DNA of 64,000 nt from Pelagibius sp. (GTDB taxonomy: Bacteria; Pseudomonadota; Alphaproteobacteria; Kiloniellales; Kiloniellaceae): positions 81,600 to 145,599 of the forward strand of contig NZ_JANQKD010000044.1 in assembly GCF_028281305.1 (NCBI RefSeq), read 5' to 3'. Positions 25,838 to 34,993 of this stretch are shown here, piece by piece. Below the pieces are notes generated by a model, which was not told the origin of the DNA, made no database searches, and saw only the letters and a list, made by a program, of their open reading frames with translations. The stretch's first letter is position 1. The number at the start of each line of letters is the position of its first letter. The translations under genes were made by a program, and so were the position numbers.

Positions 25838-26641
25838 ATGGCGAAGTCGACCAGCTATGAATCCAAGATCCCGGACGAAAACGGGATCATTGCCTACAGC
25901 GAGGAAGAAAACGCCGTCTGGCGCGACCTCTATGCCCGCCAGGAAGCGCTGCTGCCGGGCCGCGTCTGCAATGCCTACCTGGAGGGCCTGAAGGCGCTGG
26001 ACCTGCCGCGCGACCGGGTGCCGCAGCTCAAGGATGTCAACGCGCGCCTGCAGGAGATCGGCGGCTTCGGCGTCGAGGCGGTGCCGGCGCTGATCTCGCC
26101 CAAACGCTTCTTCACCCTGCTGGCCGAGCGCAAGTTTCCGGCGGCGACCTTCATCCGGCGGCGCGAGGAGTTCGACTACCTGCAGGAACCGGACGTCTTC
26201 CACGAGATCTTCGGCCACTGCCCGATGCTGACCCTGCCGACCTACGCCAACTTCCTGCAGAAGTATGGCGAGAAGGCGCTGGAACTCGACAAGTCCTACA
26301 TATGGATGATGCAGCGGCTGTTCTGGTTCACGGTGGAGTTCGGCCTGATCCGCACGGAGGAGGGGGTGCGCATCTATGGCGCGGGTATCGCCTCCTCGGC
26401 CGGCGAGACGCCCTATGCGGTGGAAAGTCCGGAGCCGGAACGCCGGCCTTTCGATGCGTTGACCGTGTTCCGCACGCCCTACCGCATCGACATCTTTCAG
26501 CGCGTCTACTACGTGATCGAGTCGGCCCAGCAGCTCTACGATCTGGTCACCAGCGATCTCGTGCCGATCATGGACGAGGCCAAGCGCCTGAAGTCCCTGC
26601 CGCCGACCTTCCCGCCCAAGGAAGAAGCGGGCGCCGCTTGA
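25838..26641 (+). CDS. phhA: Phenylalanine 4-monooxygenase
   Basis: 267 residues, the short bacterial form without a regulatory ACT domain. The iron triad is His122 and His127 in HEIFGHCP and Glu167 in FWFTVEFGL. It hydroxylates phenylalanine to tyrosine using a tetrahydropterin. The start has GGAAGGAGGAAGG upstream, a very strong site. It follows hpd. A pterin carbinolamine dehydratase (phhB) is not adjacent. Confidence 0.96.
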   Translation: MAKSTSYESKIPDENGIIAYSEEENAVWRDLYARQEALLPGRVCNAYLEGLKALDLPRDRVPQLKDVNARLQEIGGFGVEAVPALISPKRFFTLLAERKFPAATFIRRREEFDYLQEPDVFHEIFGHCPMLTLPTYANFLQKYGEKALELDKSYIWMMQRLFWFTVEFGLIRTEEGVRIYGAGIASSAGETPYAVESPEPERRPFDALTVFRTPYRIDIFQRVYYVIESAQQLYDLVTSDLVPIMDEAKRLKSLPPTFPPKEEAGAA

Positions 26642-26674
26642 CCGGGGTGTCGTTTCGGTTGTTGGCGGCCTGCC

Positions 26675-27193
26675 CTAGAACACCGCGTCCAGCGGCAGGT
26701 GGTAGTAGAGACTGAGGACCTCTGCGCCTGGATTGTCGTCGTCGACACTGGCGTTGGAGATGTGGCTGAAGCCGAGAGAAACCCGCGACAGGTTTTCGAA
26801 CTGGTAGCCCAGCTCGATCTGGCTGCGGATTTCGAAGGTGCTGCCGAGGTCCTTGCCGTCACCCTCCTCATAGAGACCCGGCGCGATGCTGGCGGTGACG
26901 ACGATGTCCTCGAAGAAGACGACATCCACCAGGACGCCGATGCCGCCCCAGACCGATCCGTCGGTGGTGACTTCCACACCGCCCCAGGGCTTCAGGAAGA
27001 GGAAATCCTCCCCATGCCGGTACTCGAGACGGAAATCCACAGCCTGATCGTCATCCTGGACGAGGTCGAACCAGCCGACGGCAGCGCTGAAGACAGCCGG
27101 CGTTTCGTTAAGGGTCACCTGCGCGCTTGCGCGCTGGTTGAAGCTGAAAGCGGCCAAGCAGAATAGCGCCGCCACAAGCGCCAAGCGTCTCAT
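26675..27193 (-). CDS. pagL: Lipid A 3-O-deacylase family protein (PagL-like)
   Basis: 172 residues with a Sec signal peptide (cleavage near ASA-QV, residue 24). The mature part alternates polar and hydrophobic residues as in a small outer-membrane beta-barrel. FSHISNAS places His144, Ser146 and Asn147, and NPGAE places Glu158, matching the PagL His-Ser-Glu active site. It would remove the 3-linked acyl chain of lipid A in the outer membrane. The final residue is Phe, usual for outer-membrane barrels. Convergent with phhA (33 bp). A long inverted repeat lies just upstream. Confidence 0.85.
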   Translation of the reverse strand: MRRLALVAALFCLAAFSFNQRASAQVTLNETPAVFSAAVGWFDLVQDDDQAVDFRLEYRHGEDFLFLKPWGGVEVTTDGSVWGGIGVLVDVVFFEDIVVTASIAPGLYEEGDGKDLGSTFEIRSQIELGYQFENLSRVSLGFSHISNASVDDDNPGAEVLSLYYHLPLDAVF

Positions 27194-27248
27194 CACCTTT
27201 AGAATCCCCCGATTCTGAACGGTCCCCGACAGATCAGACCCGCCCAGC

Positions 27249-27305
27249 AAGCTGTAACATTCTGGCCGGCGGAACGGGCCATCCGCTCCCCTTATGTCAC
27301 AGCTT
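27249..27305. promoter_or_regulatory. 12-bp inverted repeat upstream of pagL
   Basis: AAGCTGTAACAT (27249-27260) and ATGTCACAGCTT (27294-27305) pair at 11 of 12 positions across a 33-bp spacer, 56-112 bp before the pagL start. TGGCC/GGCCA pairs inside the spacer. It could be a two-site operator or an RNA hairpin in the pagL leader. The rest of the 266-bp gap to the acyl-CoA synthetase stop shows nothing clear. Confidence 0.5.
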
Positions 27306-27459
27306 GTGGCCGCGATCCAGCATCCTAAATTGCGCCTTTCGGCGGGGGAATGCGGGACCTCCGGCCCGCTGGCCACCGCTTCTCCGATGCGCCGGCCGGT
27401 CCGCAGGTTTCACGGCCCGCCGGTTTGAGCGGCTTTTGTGGGCAGCTTTCAGGGACGGG

Positions 27460-29256
27460 TCAGGCCCGTTTCTCGTAGAGCCCTTCGAGCACCGGGCCAT
27501 AGGCTTCCCGGATCTTGTGGCGCCGGATCTTCAAGGTCGGTGTCATCATGTGGTTCTCGACGGTGAAGGCTTCGGGCAGGATGGCGAAGCGGCGGATCTT
27601 CTCCAGAGGCGAAAGCTCGCCGTTGACCTTGTCGACCACCGCGCCGACGGCGGCGCGGAAGTCCGGGTCTTCGGCCAGAGCCGCCTGATCGGCCGGCTTG
27701 CCGTTTTGTTTCGCCCAGCCCGAGAGGAATTCTTCGTCGGGCACCAGCACGGCGACCAGGTTTGGGCGCTTGTCGCCGTAGACCATGGCCTGGGTGATCT
27801 CGGTCTGCAGCGTCAGGATCCCCTCGACGCGCGCAGGGGAAACGTTGTCGCCGCCCGAGAGGACGATGATGTCCTTCTTGCGGTCTGTGATGATGAGGTA
27901 GCCGTCGTCATCGATCTTGCCGATGTCGCCGGTGTGCAGCCAGCCGTCCTTCAGCGCCAGCGCCGTTGCCTCCTCGTCGCGCCAATAGCCGTTCATCACC
28001 AGTTCGCCGCGAATCAGGATCTCGCCGTCCTCGGCGATCCTGGCTTCGACGCCCGTGAAGGGCGGGCCGACGGTGTGAAGCTTTACTTTCCATGGCGGGT
28101 TGGCAGAGACGACGGGCGCGGTCTCGGTCTGCCCGTAGCCCTGCAGGATCGGCAGGCCCAGAGCCGTGAAGAACAGCCCGATGTCGAAGTTGAGCGCCGC
28201 GCCGCCGGAAACGATCGCCTTGATCCGCCCGCCGAACCGGGCGCGGATCTTGTTGCGCACCAGCCGTTCCAGGAAGAAATCCTGGATGCGGTCGAGAAGG
28301 GTCAGTTTTTCCGGCGCAAGGTAGCGGCGGCGCCCGATCTCCTCGGCCTTGGCGAAGAGCTTGGCCTTGAAGCCGCCCTGCTTGTCGATGCCGCGGCGGA
28401 TCTTCAGATGCATGGACTCATAGAGCCGCGGGACGGCGGTGAGGATCGTCGGCCGCGCCTCGCCCAGATTGCGCAGCAGGTGTTCGACGCCCTCGGAGTA
28501 ATAGATCTCCGCGCCGATTGTCATGGGAAAGAACTGACCGGCGGTATGTTCGTAGGCATGGGACAGCGGCAGGAAGCAGAGAAAGACCTCGTGGCCGAGG
28601 CCGACCTTCACCAGCAGGTCATAGGCGCCCATGCAGTTGCACAGCATCGCCCCATGGCTGAGCATGACGCCGCGCGGCACGCCGCCGGTTCCGGAGGTGT
28701 AGATGATGCAGGCCGTGTCGCCGCGTTCGGCCACGCCTGCGTAGTCTTCGACATCGTCAGGCAGGGCGCGCCCGCGTTCCATGACGGTGTCCCAATGGTG
28801 GACCGCCTTGGGACCGGCCTGGCCCTGCTGCAGATCCTCCATGGCAACGACCCAGCGGCAGTCCGGGGCATCCAGGACGGCGGGCATCAGCTTCTTCGCC
28901 AGCGCCCGGGTGGACACGATGGCGCCAACGGCGCCACTGTTGCTGAGGATATGCAGATGATCGCCGGGCAGGTTGGTGGTGTAGGCCGGAACGGTGATGC
29001 CGCCGGCCGCCATCACGGCGACATCGGCCACCAGCCATTCGGGGCGGTTCTCCGAGACCAGCACCACACGGTCGCCGCGCTCCAGGCCCAGGTCGCGCAG
29101 GCCGCGGCTCAGGTCCTTGACCTGCTCGCTGACGGCGGCCCAGGTCTGTGGCCGGTAGGTGCCGTCCACCTTCGACCACAGAAAGTTCTTGTCGCGCCGC
29201 GCCGCCGCCTGCTCGAAGAACATCGCGGTCAGCGACGGCCAAGCCGTGAAATCCAT
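27460..29256 (-). CDS. Long-chain acyl-CoA synthetase (AMP-forming)
   Basis: 598 residues of the FAA1/FadD15 group of adenylate-forming enzymes. ACIIYTSGTGGVPRGVMLSH near residue 183-202 is the P-loop, and GYGQTETAPVVS near 372 the A5 motif. GWLHTGDIGKIDDDGYLIITDR near 437-458 holds the ribose-binding Asp. It activates fatty acids to CoA thioesters, at the membrane or in the cytoplasm. Divergent from pepF; an 18-bp tandem repeat occupies the shared upstream region. Confidence 0.92.
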   Translation of the reverse strand: MDFTAWPSLTAMFFEQAAARRDKNFLWSKVDGTYRPQTWAAVSEQVKDLSRGLRDLGLERGDRVVLVSENRPEWLVADVAVMAAGGITVPAYTTNLPGDHLHILSNSGAVGAIVSTRALAKKLMPAVLDAPDCRWVVAMEDLQQGQAGPKAVHHWDTVMERGRALPDDVEDYAGVAERGDTACIIYTSGTGGVPRGVMLSHGAMLCNCMGAYDLLVKVGLGHEVFLCFLPLSHAYEHTAGQFFPMTIGAEIYYSEGVEHLLRNLGEARPTILTAVPRLYESMHLKIRRGIDKQGGFKAKLFAKAEEIGRRRYLAPEKLTLLDRIQDFFLERLVRNKIRARFGGRIKAIVSGGAALNFDIGLFFTALGLPILQGYGQTETAPVVSANPPWKVKLHTVGPPFTGVEARIAEDGEILIRGELVMNGYWRDEEATALALKDGWLHTGDIGKIDDDGYLIITDRKKDIIVLSGGDNVSPARVEGILTLQTEITQAMVYGDKRPNLVAVLVPDEEFLSGWAKQNGKPADQAALAEDPDFRAAVGAVVDKVNGELSPLEKIRRFAILPEAFTVENHMMTPTLKIRRHKIREAYGPVLEGLYEKRA

Positions 29257-29319
29257 ATCGTCTCCCCTGGGAAGCCTCGCCGCCCCTGCGTTGCGCCCTT
29301 AGTCTGGTGTTTGCGCCGG

Positions 29320-29355
29320 TGATCGGCCAGAAACCCGTGATCAGTCCGAAACCCG
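29320..29355. repeat. 18-bp tandem repeat between the acyl-CoA synthetase and pepF
   Basis: TGATCGGCCAGAAACCCG is followed directly by TGATCAGTCCGAAACCCG; 15 of 18 bases agree. It lies 64 bp before the acyl-CoA synthetase start and 120 bp before pepF. Possibly an operator pair for the divergent genes. Confidence 0.55.
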
Positions 29356-29474
29356 ATCCTGCGCCTTTATCCTTGGTTCTCCAGTATTTGCGGTCTATAT
29401 CGCAAGGGGTCAAGCTGTTGTGTCGGCCGGATTTAGTAGTAGGGACCCTCACGGTCAAGCGCTGAGGTGGTGAC

Positions 29475-31265
29475 GTGGACGCAAAACCGATAGTTGACGA
29501 GGCCTTGGGGGAACTTCCTGCCTGGGATCTGAGCGATCTCTACGGCGGGCCGGAGTCCGATCAACTGGGCAAGGACCTGATGCGCAGCGAGCAGCGCGCC
29601 CAGGCCTTCCGTAAGCGCTATGCGGGCACTCTGGACGAGCTCGACGGGGAGGCCCTGGGCGCGGCAATTGTGGCCTACGAGGAGATCCACGAGAACCTCG
29701 GCCGCATCATGAGCTATGCGCAGCTGGTCTACTCCGGTGATATGACCGACCCGGAGGTCGCGCGCTTCTTCCAGAGCATGCAGGAACGCTCCACCGCAAT
29801 CTCCAGTGATCTTCTGTTCTTCAGCCTCGAACTCAACCGCCTGGACGAGGCGGCCCTGGCGGAGAAGCTCAAGGCGCCGGGCCTGGCCCGCTACGCGCCC
29901 TGGCTGCGCGACCTGCGCGCCATGCGCCCGCACCAGCTCTCCGATGAGGTCGAGCGGCTGCTGCACGAAAAGCACGTTGCGGGGCGCGCGTCCTGGACGC
30001 GGCTGTTCGACGAGACCATGGCGGCCCTCCGGTTTCCTTTCCGCGACCAGACCCTGACCTCGGCAGAGGTTCTCAACCGCCTCACCGACCGCGATCCCGA
30101 GGCGCGCCAGGAAGCCGCCAGGTCCCTGGGCCGCGTGCTGGGCGAGAACATGCGGGTGTTCTCCCTCATCACCAACACCCTGGCCAAGGACAAGGAGATC
30201 GAGGACAGCTGGCGCAGCTTCGCGCGCCCGGTGTCCTCCCGCAATCTGGCGAACTTCGTCGAGGACGAGGTGGTCGATGCCCTGGTCGGCGCCGTCCACC
30301 GCGCCTATCCGCGCCTGTCGCATCGCTACTACGCGCTCAAAGCCAAGTGGTTCGGGGTGGAAGCGTTGCCGTATTGGGACCGCAATGCGCCGCTGCCGGA
30401 AGACGACGACCGGCTCATCCCCTGGCGTGATGCGCGTGAGCTGGTGCTGGACGCCTATGCGGCGTTTTCGCCGGCGCTGGCGGCCATCGGCAAGCGCTTC
30501 TTCGATCAGTCCTGGATCGACGCCCCGGTCCGTCCGGGCAAGGCGCCCGGGGCCTTCGCCCATCCGACGGTGCCTTCGGCCCACCCGTACCTGCTGCTGA
30601 ACTATCAGGGCCGCACGCGCGACGTCATGACGCTGGCGCACGAACTGGGTCACGGTGTCCACCAGGTCCTCGCTGCCCCGCAGGGCCATCTGATGGCGGA
30701 AACCCCTCTGACCTTGGCCGAGACCGCCTCTGTCTTCGGCGAGATGCTGACCTTTCAGGCCATGCTGAAGGCGGAAAGCAGGCCCAGGCGCCGCAAGATC
30801 ATGCTGGCCTCGAAGGTTGAGGACATGCTGAACACCGTCGTGCGGCAGATCGCCATGCACGAGTTCGAAACCCGCGTGCATGACGAGCGCCGCGGCGGCG
30901 AGCTGCTGCCCGACCGGTTGGGCGAAATCTGGATGGAAACCCAGAGCATCAGCCTCGGGCCGGCCATCGCCTTCGACCAGGAATACAGGCACTTCTGGGC
31001 CTACATCCCGCACTTCATCCACGTGCCCTTCTACGTCTATGCCTATGCCTTCGGGGACTGCCTGGTGAACTCGCTCTATGCGGTCTACCAGGACGCCGAG
31101 CAGGGCTTTGCCGAGAAGTACCTGGCGATGCTGAGCGCCGGCGGCAGCAAGCGTCACCGCGAGCTTCTGGCGCCGTTCGGCCTGGATGCTTCCGATCCGG
31201 CGTTCTGGGATCGTGGACTGTCTCTGATCGAGAGCTTCATCGATCAGCTCGAGGACATGGACTAG
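29475..31265 (+). CDS. pepF: Oligoendopeptidase F family metallopeptidase (M3)
   Basis: 596 residues, GTG start. The zinc motif HELGH sits in MTLAHELGHGVHQ near residue 390, and ETASVFGEML near 417 provides the third ligand Glu. GRTRDVM just before and PHFIHVPFYVYAYAFGDCLV near 515-534 are PepF-type marks. It is a cytoplasmic oligopeptidase acting on short peptides. No signal peptide. The GTG has a modest AGGTGG upstream; no better start is nearby. Confidence 0.92.
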   Translation: MDAKPIVDEALGELPAWDLSDLYGGPESDQLGKDLMRSEQRAQAFRKRYAGTLDELDGEALGAAIVAYEEIHENLGRIMSYAQLVYSGDMTDPEVARFFQSMQERSTAISSDLLFFSLELNRLDEAALAEKLKAPGLARYAPWLRDLRAMRPHQLSDEVERLLHEKHVAGRASWTRLFDETMAALRFPFRDQTLTSAEVLNRLTDRDPEARQEAARSLGRVLGENMRVFSLITNTLAKDKEIEDSWRSFARPVSSRNLANFVEDEVVDALVGAVHRAYPRLSHRYYALKAKWFGVEALPYWDRNAPLPEDDDRLIPWRDARELVLDAYAAFSPALAAIGKRFFDQSWIDAPVRPGKAPGAFAHPTVPSAHPYLLLNYQGRTRDVMTLAHELGHGVHQVLAAPQGHLMAETPLTLAETASVFGEMLTFQAMLKAESRPRRRKIMLASKVEDMLNTVVRQIAMHEFETRVHDERRGGELLPDRLGEIWMETQSISLGPAIAFDQEYRHFWAYIPHFIHVPFYVYAYAFGDCLVNSLYAVYQDAEQGFAEKYLAMLSAGGSKRHRELLAPFGLDASDPAFWDRGLSLIESFIDQLEDMD

Positions 31266-31439
31266 GCACCGGGTGCTTTCCGGAACTCCGACGGGGGACT
31301 GAGCGCTTGGGCTGATGTGGCTCAAGGCGCCGTGAGGGCACTTCCGCTTCAATTGGGCCAGCAAGGTCGCGCCGTCCCGGGCCTTGGAAGGATGCCGGGC
31401 AAGAGGCGCGGTCTCATTCCCGCCTGCATGGAGGTTTCG

Positions 31440-33362
31440 GTGCCAGCGCCCCCCGAATCGCCCCGCCCCGGATCACCCCACCCCGAGTCCCCCCGCCTGG
31501 TGGCCAAGGACGGCAAGGCGCTGCCAGCGCCGGATACCGTCGTCGAACCCCCAGACCCCGACCGCCTGCCCGATGTCGCCGGCCACCCGGTCGGCGGCCC
31601 TGCTGGCGAGATCATGGCTCCGCCGACGGTTCCTTTGGCGGGCCTCTTCGGCGGCGAGGCGTTCGACCGCATGTTGCACGCCGGCCTCGCGCGCCTGACC
31701 GCAGGCATTTCACCGGCGGCGCTGGGTCTCGCCTTCACCGATTGGTGGGCGCATCTGGCCCTGGCGCCGGGCAAGCAGGTTCAGCTTGCCGAGGCGGCCT
31801 GGTCGGCCGCCCTGCGCCTCGCCGTTGCCCTCTCGCGCAACGCAGCCGGGGCAGAGGGCTCGGCGGCGATATCCCCGGCGCGCGGCGACAAGCGGTTTCG
31901 CGACCCCGCCTGGAACCGGCTGCCCTATGCGATCTACTGCCAGAGTTTTCTGCTGGCCCAGGACTGGTGGCGGCAGGCAGCCGGCGGCGTGCCGGGCGTT
32001 TCGCAGCACCACGAGGCCGTGGTCTCCTTTACCCTGCGCCAACTGCTGGACGTGCATGCGCCCTCCAACTATCTGGCGACCAACCCTTTGCTGGCGCGGG
32101 AAACCCTGGCTCAGGGCGGCAGCAATCTCTATCGCGGCTGGCTGAACGCGCTGGAGGACTGGGAGCGGCGGGTGAGCGGCCGCGGGCCGGCGGGGACCGA
32201 GGCCTTCAAGCCCGGGCGCAACCTCGCCATCACGCCGGGCAAGGTGGTCTACCGCAACGACCTGATCGAGCTGATCCAGTACAGCCCGGCGACGAAGGAG
32301 GTTCGTCCGGAGCCGGTTCTGATCCTGCCGGCCTGGATCATGAAGTACTACATCCTCGATCTTTCGCCGCAGAACTCCCTGATCCGCTATCTGGTGGGTG
32401 CCGGCCACACGGTCTTTGCCGTGTCCTGGAGAAACCCTGGTGCCGAGGACCGTGATCTGGACATGGAGGACTATCGCCGCCTCGGCGTGATGGCGGCGCT
32501 GGATGCGGTGACCGCCATCGTTCCCGACAGCAGGGTTCATGCGGTCGGATACTGCCTGGGCGGGACCCTGCTGGCCATTGCGGCCGCGGCCATGGCGCGT
32601 GACGGCGACGACCGCCTGCAGTCCATGACCCTGCTGGCCGCCCAGACCGACTTTACGGAGGCCGGCGAGTTGATGCTCTTCATCGACGAGAGTCAGCTCA
32701 CCTTCCTGGAGGATATCATGTGGTCGCAGGGCTATCTGGATACCAGCCAGATGGCCGGTGCCTTTCAGCTCCTGCGCTCGAACGACCTCATCTGGTCGCG
32801 CATGGTTCATGACTACTACTTCGGCCAGCGCCGCGATCAGACCGACCTGATGGCCTGGAACGCGGATGCCACCCGCATGCCCTACCGCATGCACAGCCAG
32901 TATCTGCGCCGACTCTTTCTCAACAACGATCTGGCCCAGAACCGCTACCCGGTCGACGGCCGCCCCGTCACCCTCGGCGACATCCAGGTGCCGGTCTTCG
33001 CCCTCGGCACCGCCAAGGACCACGTCGCACCCTGGCGCTCGGTCTACAAGATTGTGCTGCTGACGGACAGCGAGGTCACCTTCCTGCTGACCAGCGGCGG
33101 CCACAACGCCGGCATCGTGACCCCGCCGGGCCATCCGCGGCGGATCTACCAGATCACCCGGATGCATAACCACGAGGGCTACATCGACCCCGAACGCTGG
33201 CGTGCCTCGGCACCGGTCCACAAGGGGTCCTGGTGGCCGGCCTGGCAGTCCTGGCTGGCCGAGCGTTCCGGGGCGCCCGGGCCGCCGCCGCCCATGGGTC
33301 GGCCGGAGGCTGGCTTCCCGGCCCTGGAGGACGCGCCGGGCCTCTATGTCCACGAGCGGTAA
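31440..33362 (+). CDS. phaC: Class I poly(3-hydroxyalkanoate) synthase
   Basis: About 640 residues. The catalytic triad is apparent: Cys in AVGYCLGGTLL near 371 (lipase-like box with Cys), Asp in TAKDHVAPW near 523, His in GGHNAGI near 552. PAWIMKYYILDL near 300 and FAVSWRNPGAEDRD near 327 are PhaC signatures. The start is uncertain: I favour GTG at 31440 with GGAGG 5 nt upstream; frames from 31317, 31392 or 31428 would add a Pro-rich leader. The first 30 residues are Pro/Ser-rich. No phaA, phaB or phasin gene adjoins. Confidence 0.88.
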   Translation: MPAPPESPRPGSPHPESPRLVAKDGKALPAPDTVVEPPDPDRLPDVAGHPVGGPAGEIMAPPTVPLAGLFGGEAFDRMLHAGLARLTAGISPAALGLAFTDWWAHLALAPGKQVQLAEAAWSAALRLAVALSRNAAGAEGSAAISPARGDKRFRDPAWNRLPYAIYCQSFLLAQDWWRQAAGGVPGVSQHHEAVVSFTLRQLLDVHAPSNYLATNPLLARETLAQGGSNLYRGWLNALEDWERRVSGRGPAGTEAFKPGRNLAITPGKVVYRNDLIELIQYSPATKEVRPEPVLILPAWIMKYYILDLSPQNSLIRYLVGAGHTVFAVSWRNPGAEDRDLDMEDYRRLGVMAALDAVTAIVPDSRVHAVGYCLGGTLLAIAAAAMARDGDDRLQSMTLLAAQTDFTEAGELMLFIDESQLTFLEDIMWSQGYLDTSQMAGAFQLLRSNDLIWSRMVHDYYFGQRRDQTDLMAWNADATRMPYRMHSQYLRRLFLNNDLAQNRYPVDGRPVTLGDIQVPVFALGTAKDHVAPWRSVYKIVLLTDSEVTFLLTSGGHNAGIVTPPGHPRRIYQITRMHNHEGYIDPERWRASAPVHKGSWWPAWQSWLAERSGAPGPPPPMGRPEAGFPALEDAPGLYVHER

Positions 33363-33440
33363 AGAACGGCGGAATCCCTGCCTTTCCGGGCGCCGCCGGA
33401 TGACTGTCACTGGACTTCTGGACGCCTTGGGCCCAAGTTC

Positions 33441-34829
33441 ATGGGCATGTCCGAGATTGACAACGAAAACCAAGAGCTTAACGAGGACGACCGGTCCCGC
33501 TTTTCGGGCCGCATGCGGCGCTATGCACGGGTCGGCACCTCGGTGGGCGGTTTGGCGGCCCAGGTGGTGGGCGCCCGCTACCTGGGGCTGGGTCTCGACC
33601 GGGGCAAGCACTCCTCGGAGCTGAAAGCCGCGCTGGGCGGGCTCAAGGGCCCCTTGATGAAGGCGGCGCAGATTCTCGCCACCATTCCCGATGCGCTGCC
33701 GCGGGAGTATGCGGAGGAACTGCGCCAGCTTCAGTCCAACGCGCCCTCCATGGGCTGGCACTTCGTCAAGCGCCGCATGCGCGCCGAACTGGGCGCGGAC
33801 TGGCAGAAGAAGTTCAAATCCTTCGAGCACGAAGCGGCGGCCGCCGCCTCCCTCGGCCAGGTGCATCGGGCCGTCAGCCCCGACGGCCGCGGCCTCGCCT
33901 GCAAGCTGCAGTACCCGGATATGCTCTCCGCCGTGGAGGCCGACCTTCAGCAGCTCAAGATCCTCTTCGGCATCTACCGGCGCTACGACCGCGCCATCGA
34001 TCCCTCGGACATCTATCACGAGCTGGCCGACCGCCTGCGCGAGGAGCTCGACTACGAACGCGAAGGCCGCCACATGGAGCTTTATCAGGCCATGCTGGCG
34101 GAGGAGGACGGCGTCCATGTTGCCGATCTCCTGCCGGAGCTTTCCACCCAGCGCCTCCTCACCATGACCTGGCTGGAAGGCAAGCCGCTGATGGATTTCA
34201 TCGCCGGCACCGACTGTGTCGAGCAGCGCAACGCCGTGGCGCTGAACATGTTCCGCGCCTGGTACGTGCCCTTCTACTTTTACGGCATCATCCACGGCGA
34301 CCCGCACCTGGGCAACTACACCATCCGCGAGGACGGCACGGTTAACCTGCTGGACTTCGGCTGCATCCGGGTCTTCCCGCCGAAGTTCGTGAAGGGGGTC
34401 ATCGACCTCTACTTCGCGCTGGAACGCGACGACCCGGAGCTGGCGGTGGAAGCCTACCGCACCTGGGGCTTCACCGAGATCAGCAAGGAACTGCTGGCGG
34501 CGCTCAATCTCTGGGCGGCCTTCCTCTATGCGCCGTTGCTGGAGGACAAGCCGCAGAAGATCATGGGCGACAAAAGCAGCCTCTACGGCGCCGAGGTGGC
34601 CGGCGAGGTGCACAAGGAACTGCGCCGCCTGGGCGGGGTGAAGCCGCCGCGCGAGTTCGTGCTGATGGACCGCGCCGCCGTCGGTCTGGGATCGGTCTTC
34701 ATGCATCTGGACGCCGAGATCAACTGGCATCAGGTCTTCCATGATCTGATCAGCGGCTTCGACGTCGACGCCCTGGAAGACCGGCAGACCAAGGCCCTCA
34801 AGAAGCTCGCACTTCCCCTGCCGAGTTAA
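33441..34829 (+). CDS. ABC1/UbiB-family atypical kinase
   Basis: 462 residues. The family marks are present in order: KGPLMKAAQILAT near 72 (KxGQ-like, with AAQ instead of the usual xGQ), SFEHEAAAAASLGQVHRA near 130 (Ala-rich loop), KLQYP Lys near 157, IIHGDPHLGNY near 287 (catalytic Asp/Asn) and LLDFGC near 308 (Mg-binding DFG). ABC1 proteins support ubiquinone synthesis or membrane lipid homeostasis. It follows phaC by 78 bp on the same strand. Glycine in KxGQ is replaced, which is uncommon. Confidence 0.88.
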   Translation: MGMSEIDNENQELNEDDRSRFSGRMRRYARVGTSVGGLAAQVVGARYLGLGLDRGKHSSELKAALGGLKGPLMKAAQILATIPDALPREYAEELRQLQSNAPSMGWHFVKRRMRAELGADWQKKFKSFEHEAAAAASLGQVHRAVSPDGRGLACKLQYPDMLSAVEADLQQLKILFGIYRRYDRAIDPSDIYHELADRLREELDYEREGRHMELYQAMLAEEDGVHVADLLPELSTQRLLTMTWLEGKPLMDFIAGTDCVEQRNAVALNMFRAWYVPFYFYGIIHGDPHLGNYTIREDGTVNLLDFGCIRVFPPKFVKGVIDLYFALERDDPELAVEAYRTWGFTEISKELLAALNLWAAFLYAPLLEDKPQKIMGDKSSLYGAEVAGEVHKELRRLGGVKPPREFVLMDRAAVGLGSVFMHLDAEINWHQVFHDLISGFDVDALEDRQTKALKKLALPLPS

Positions 34830-34993
34830 AGACTCTGGCGCCTCGCGCTCCGCGCGCAATTTGCCTGCTGCCGGCAAATCACGTCTAATGAGAATTCGCC
34901 CCACCTCTGCCACAAAGCCGCGGTAAGTGGGCGTTGTCGTGGCGGCCGGCGCAGCGCCCCGGCCCGTTGACACAGGCGAGGAGGGGGGTCCGG

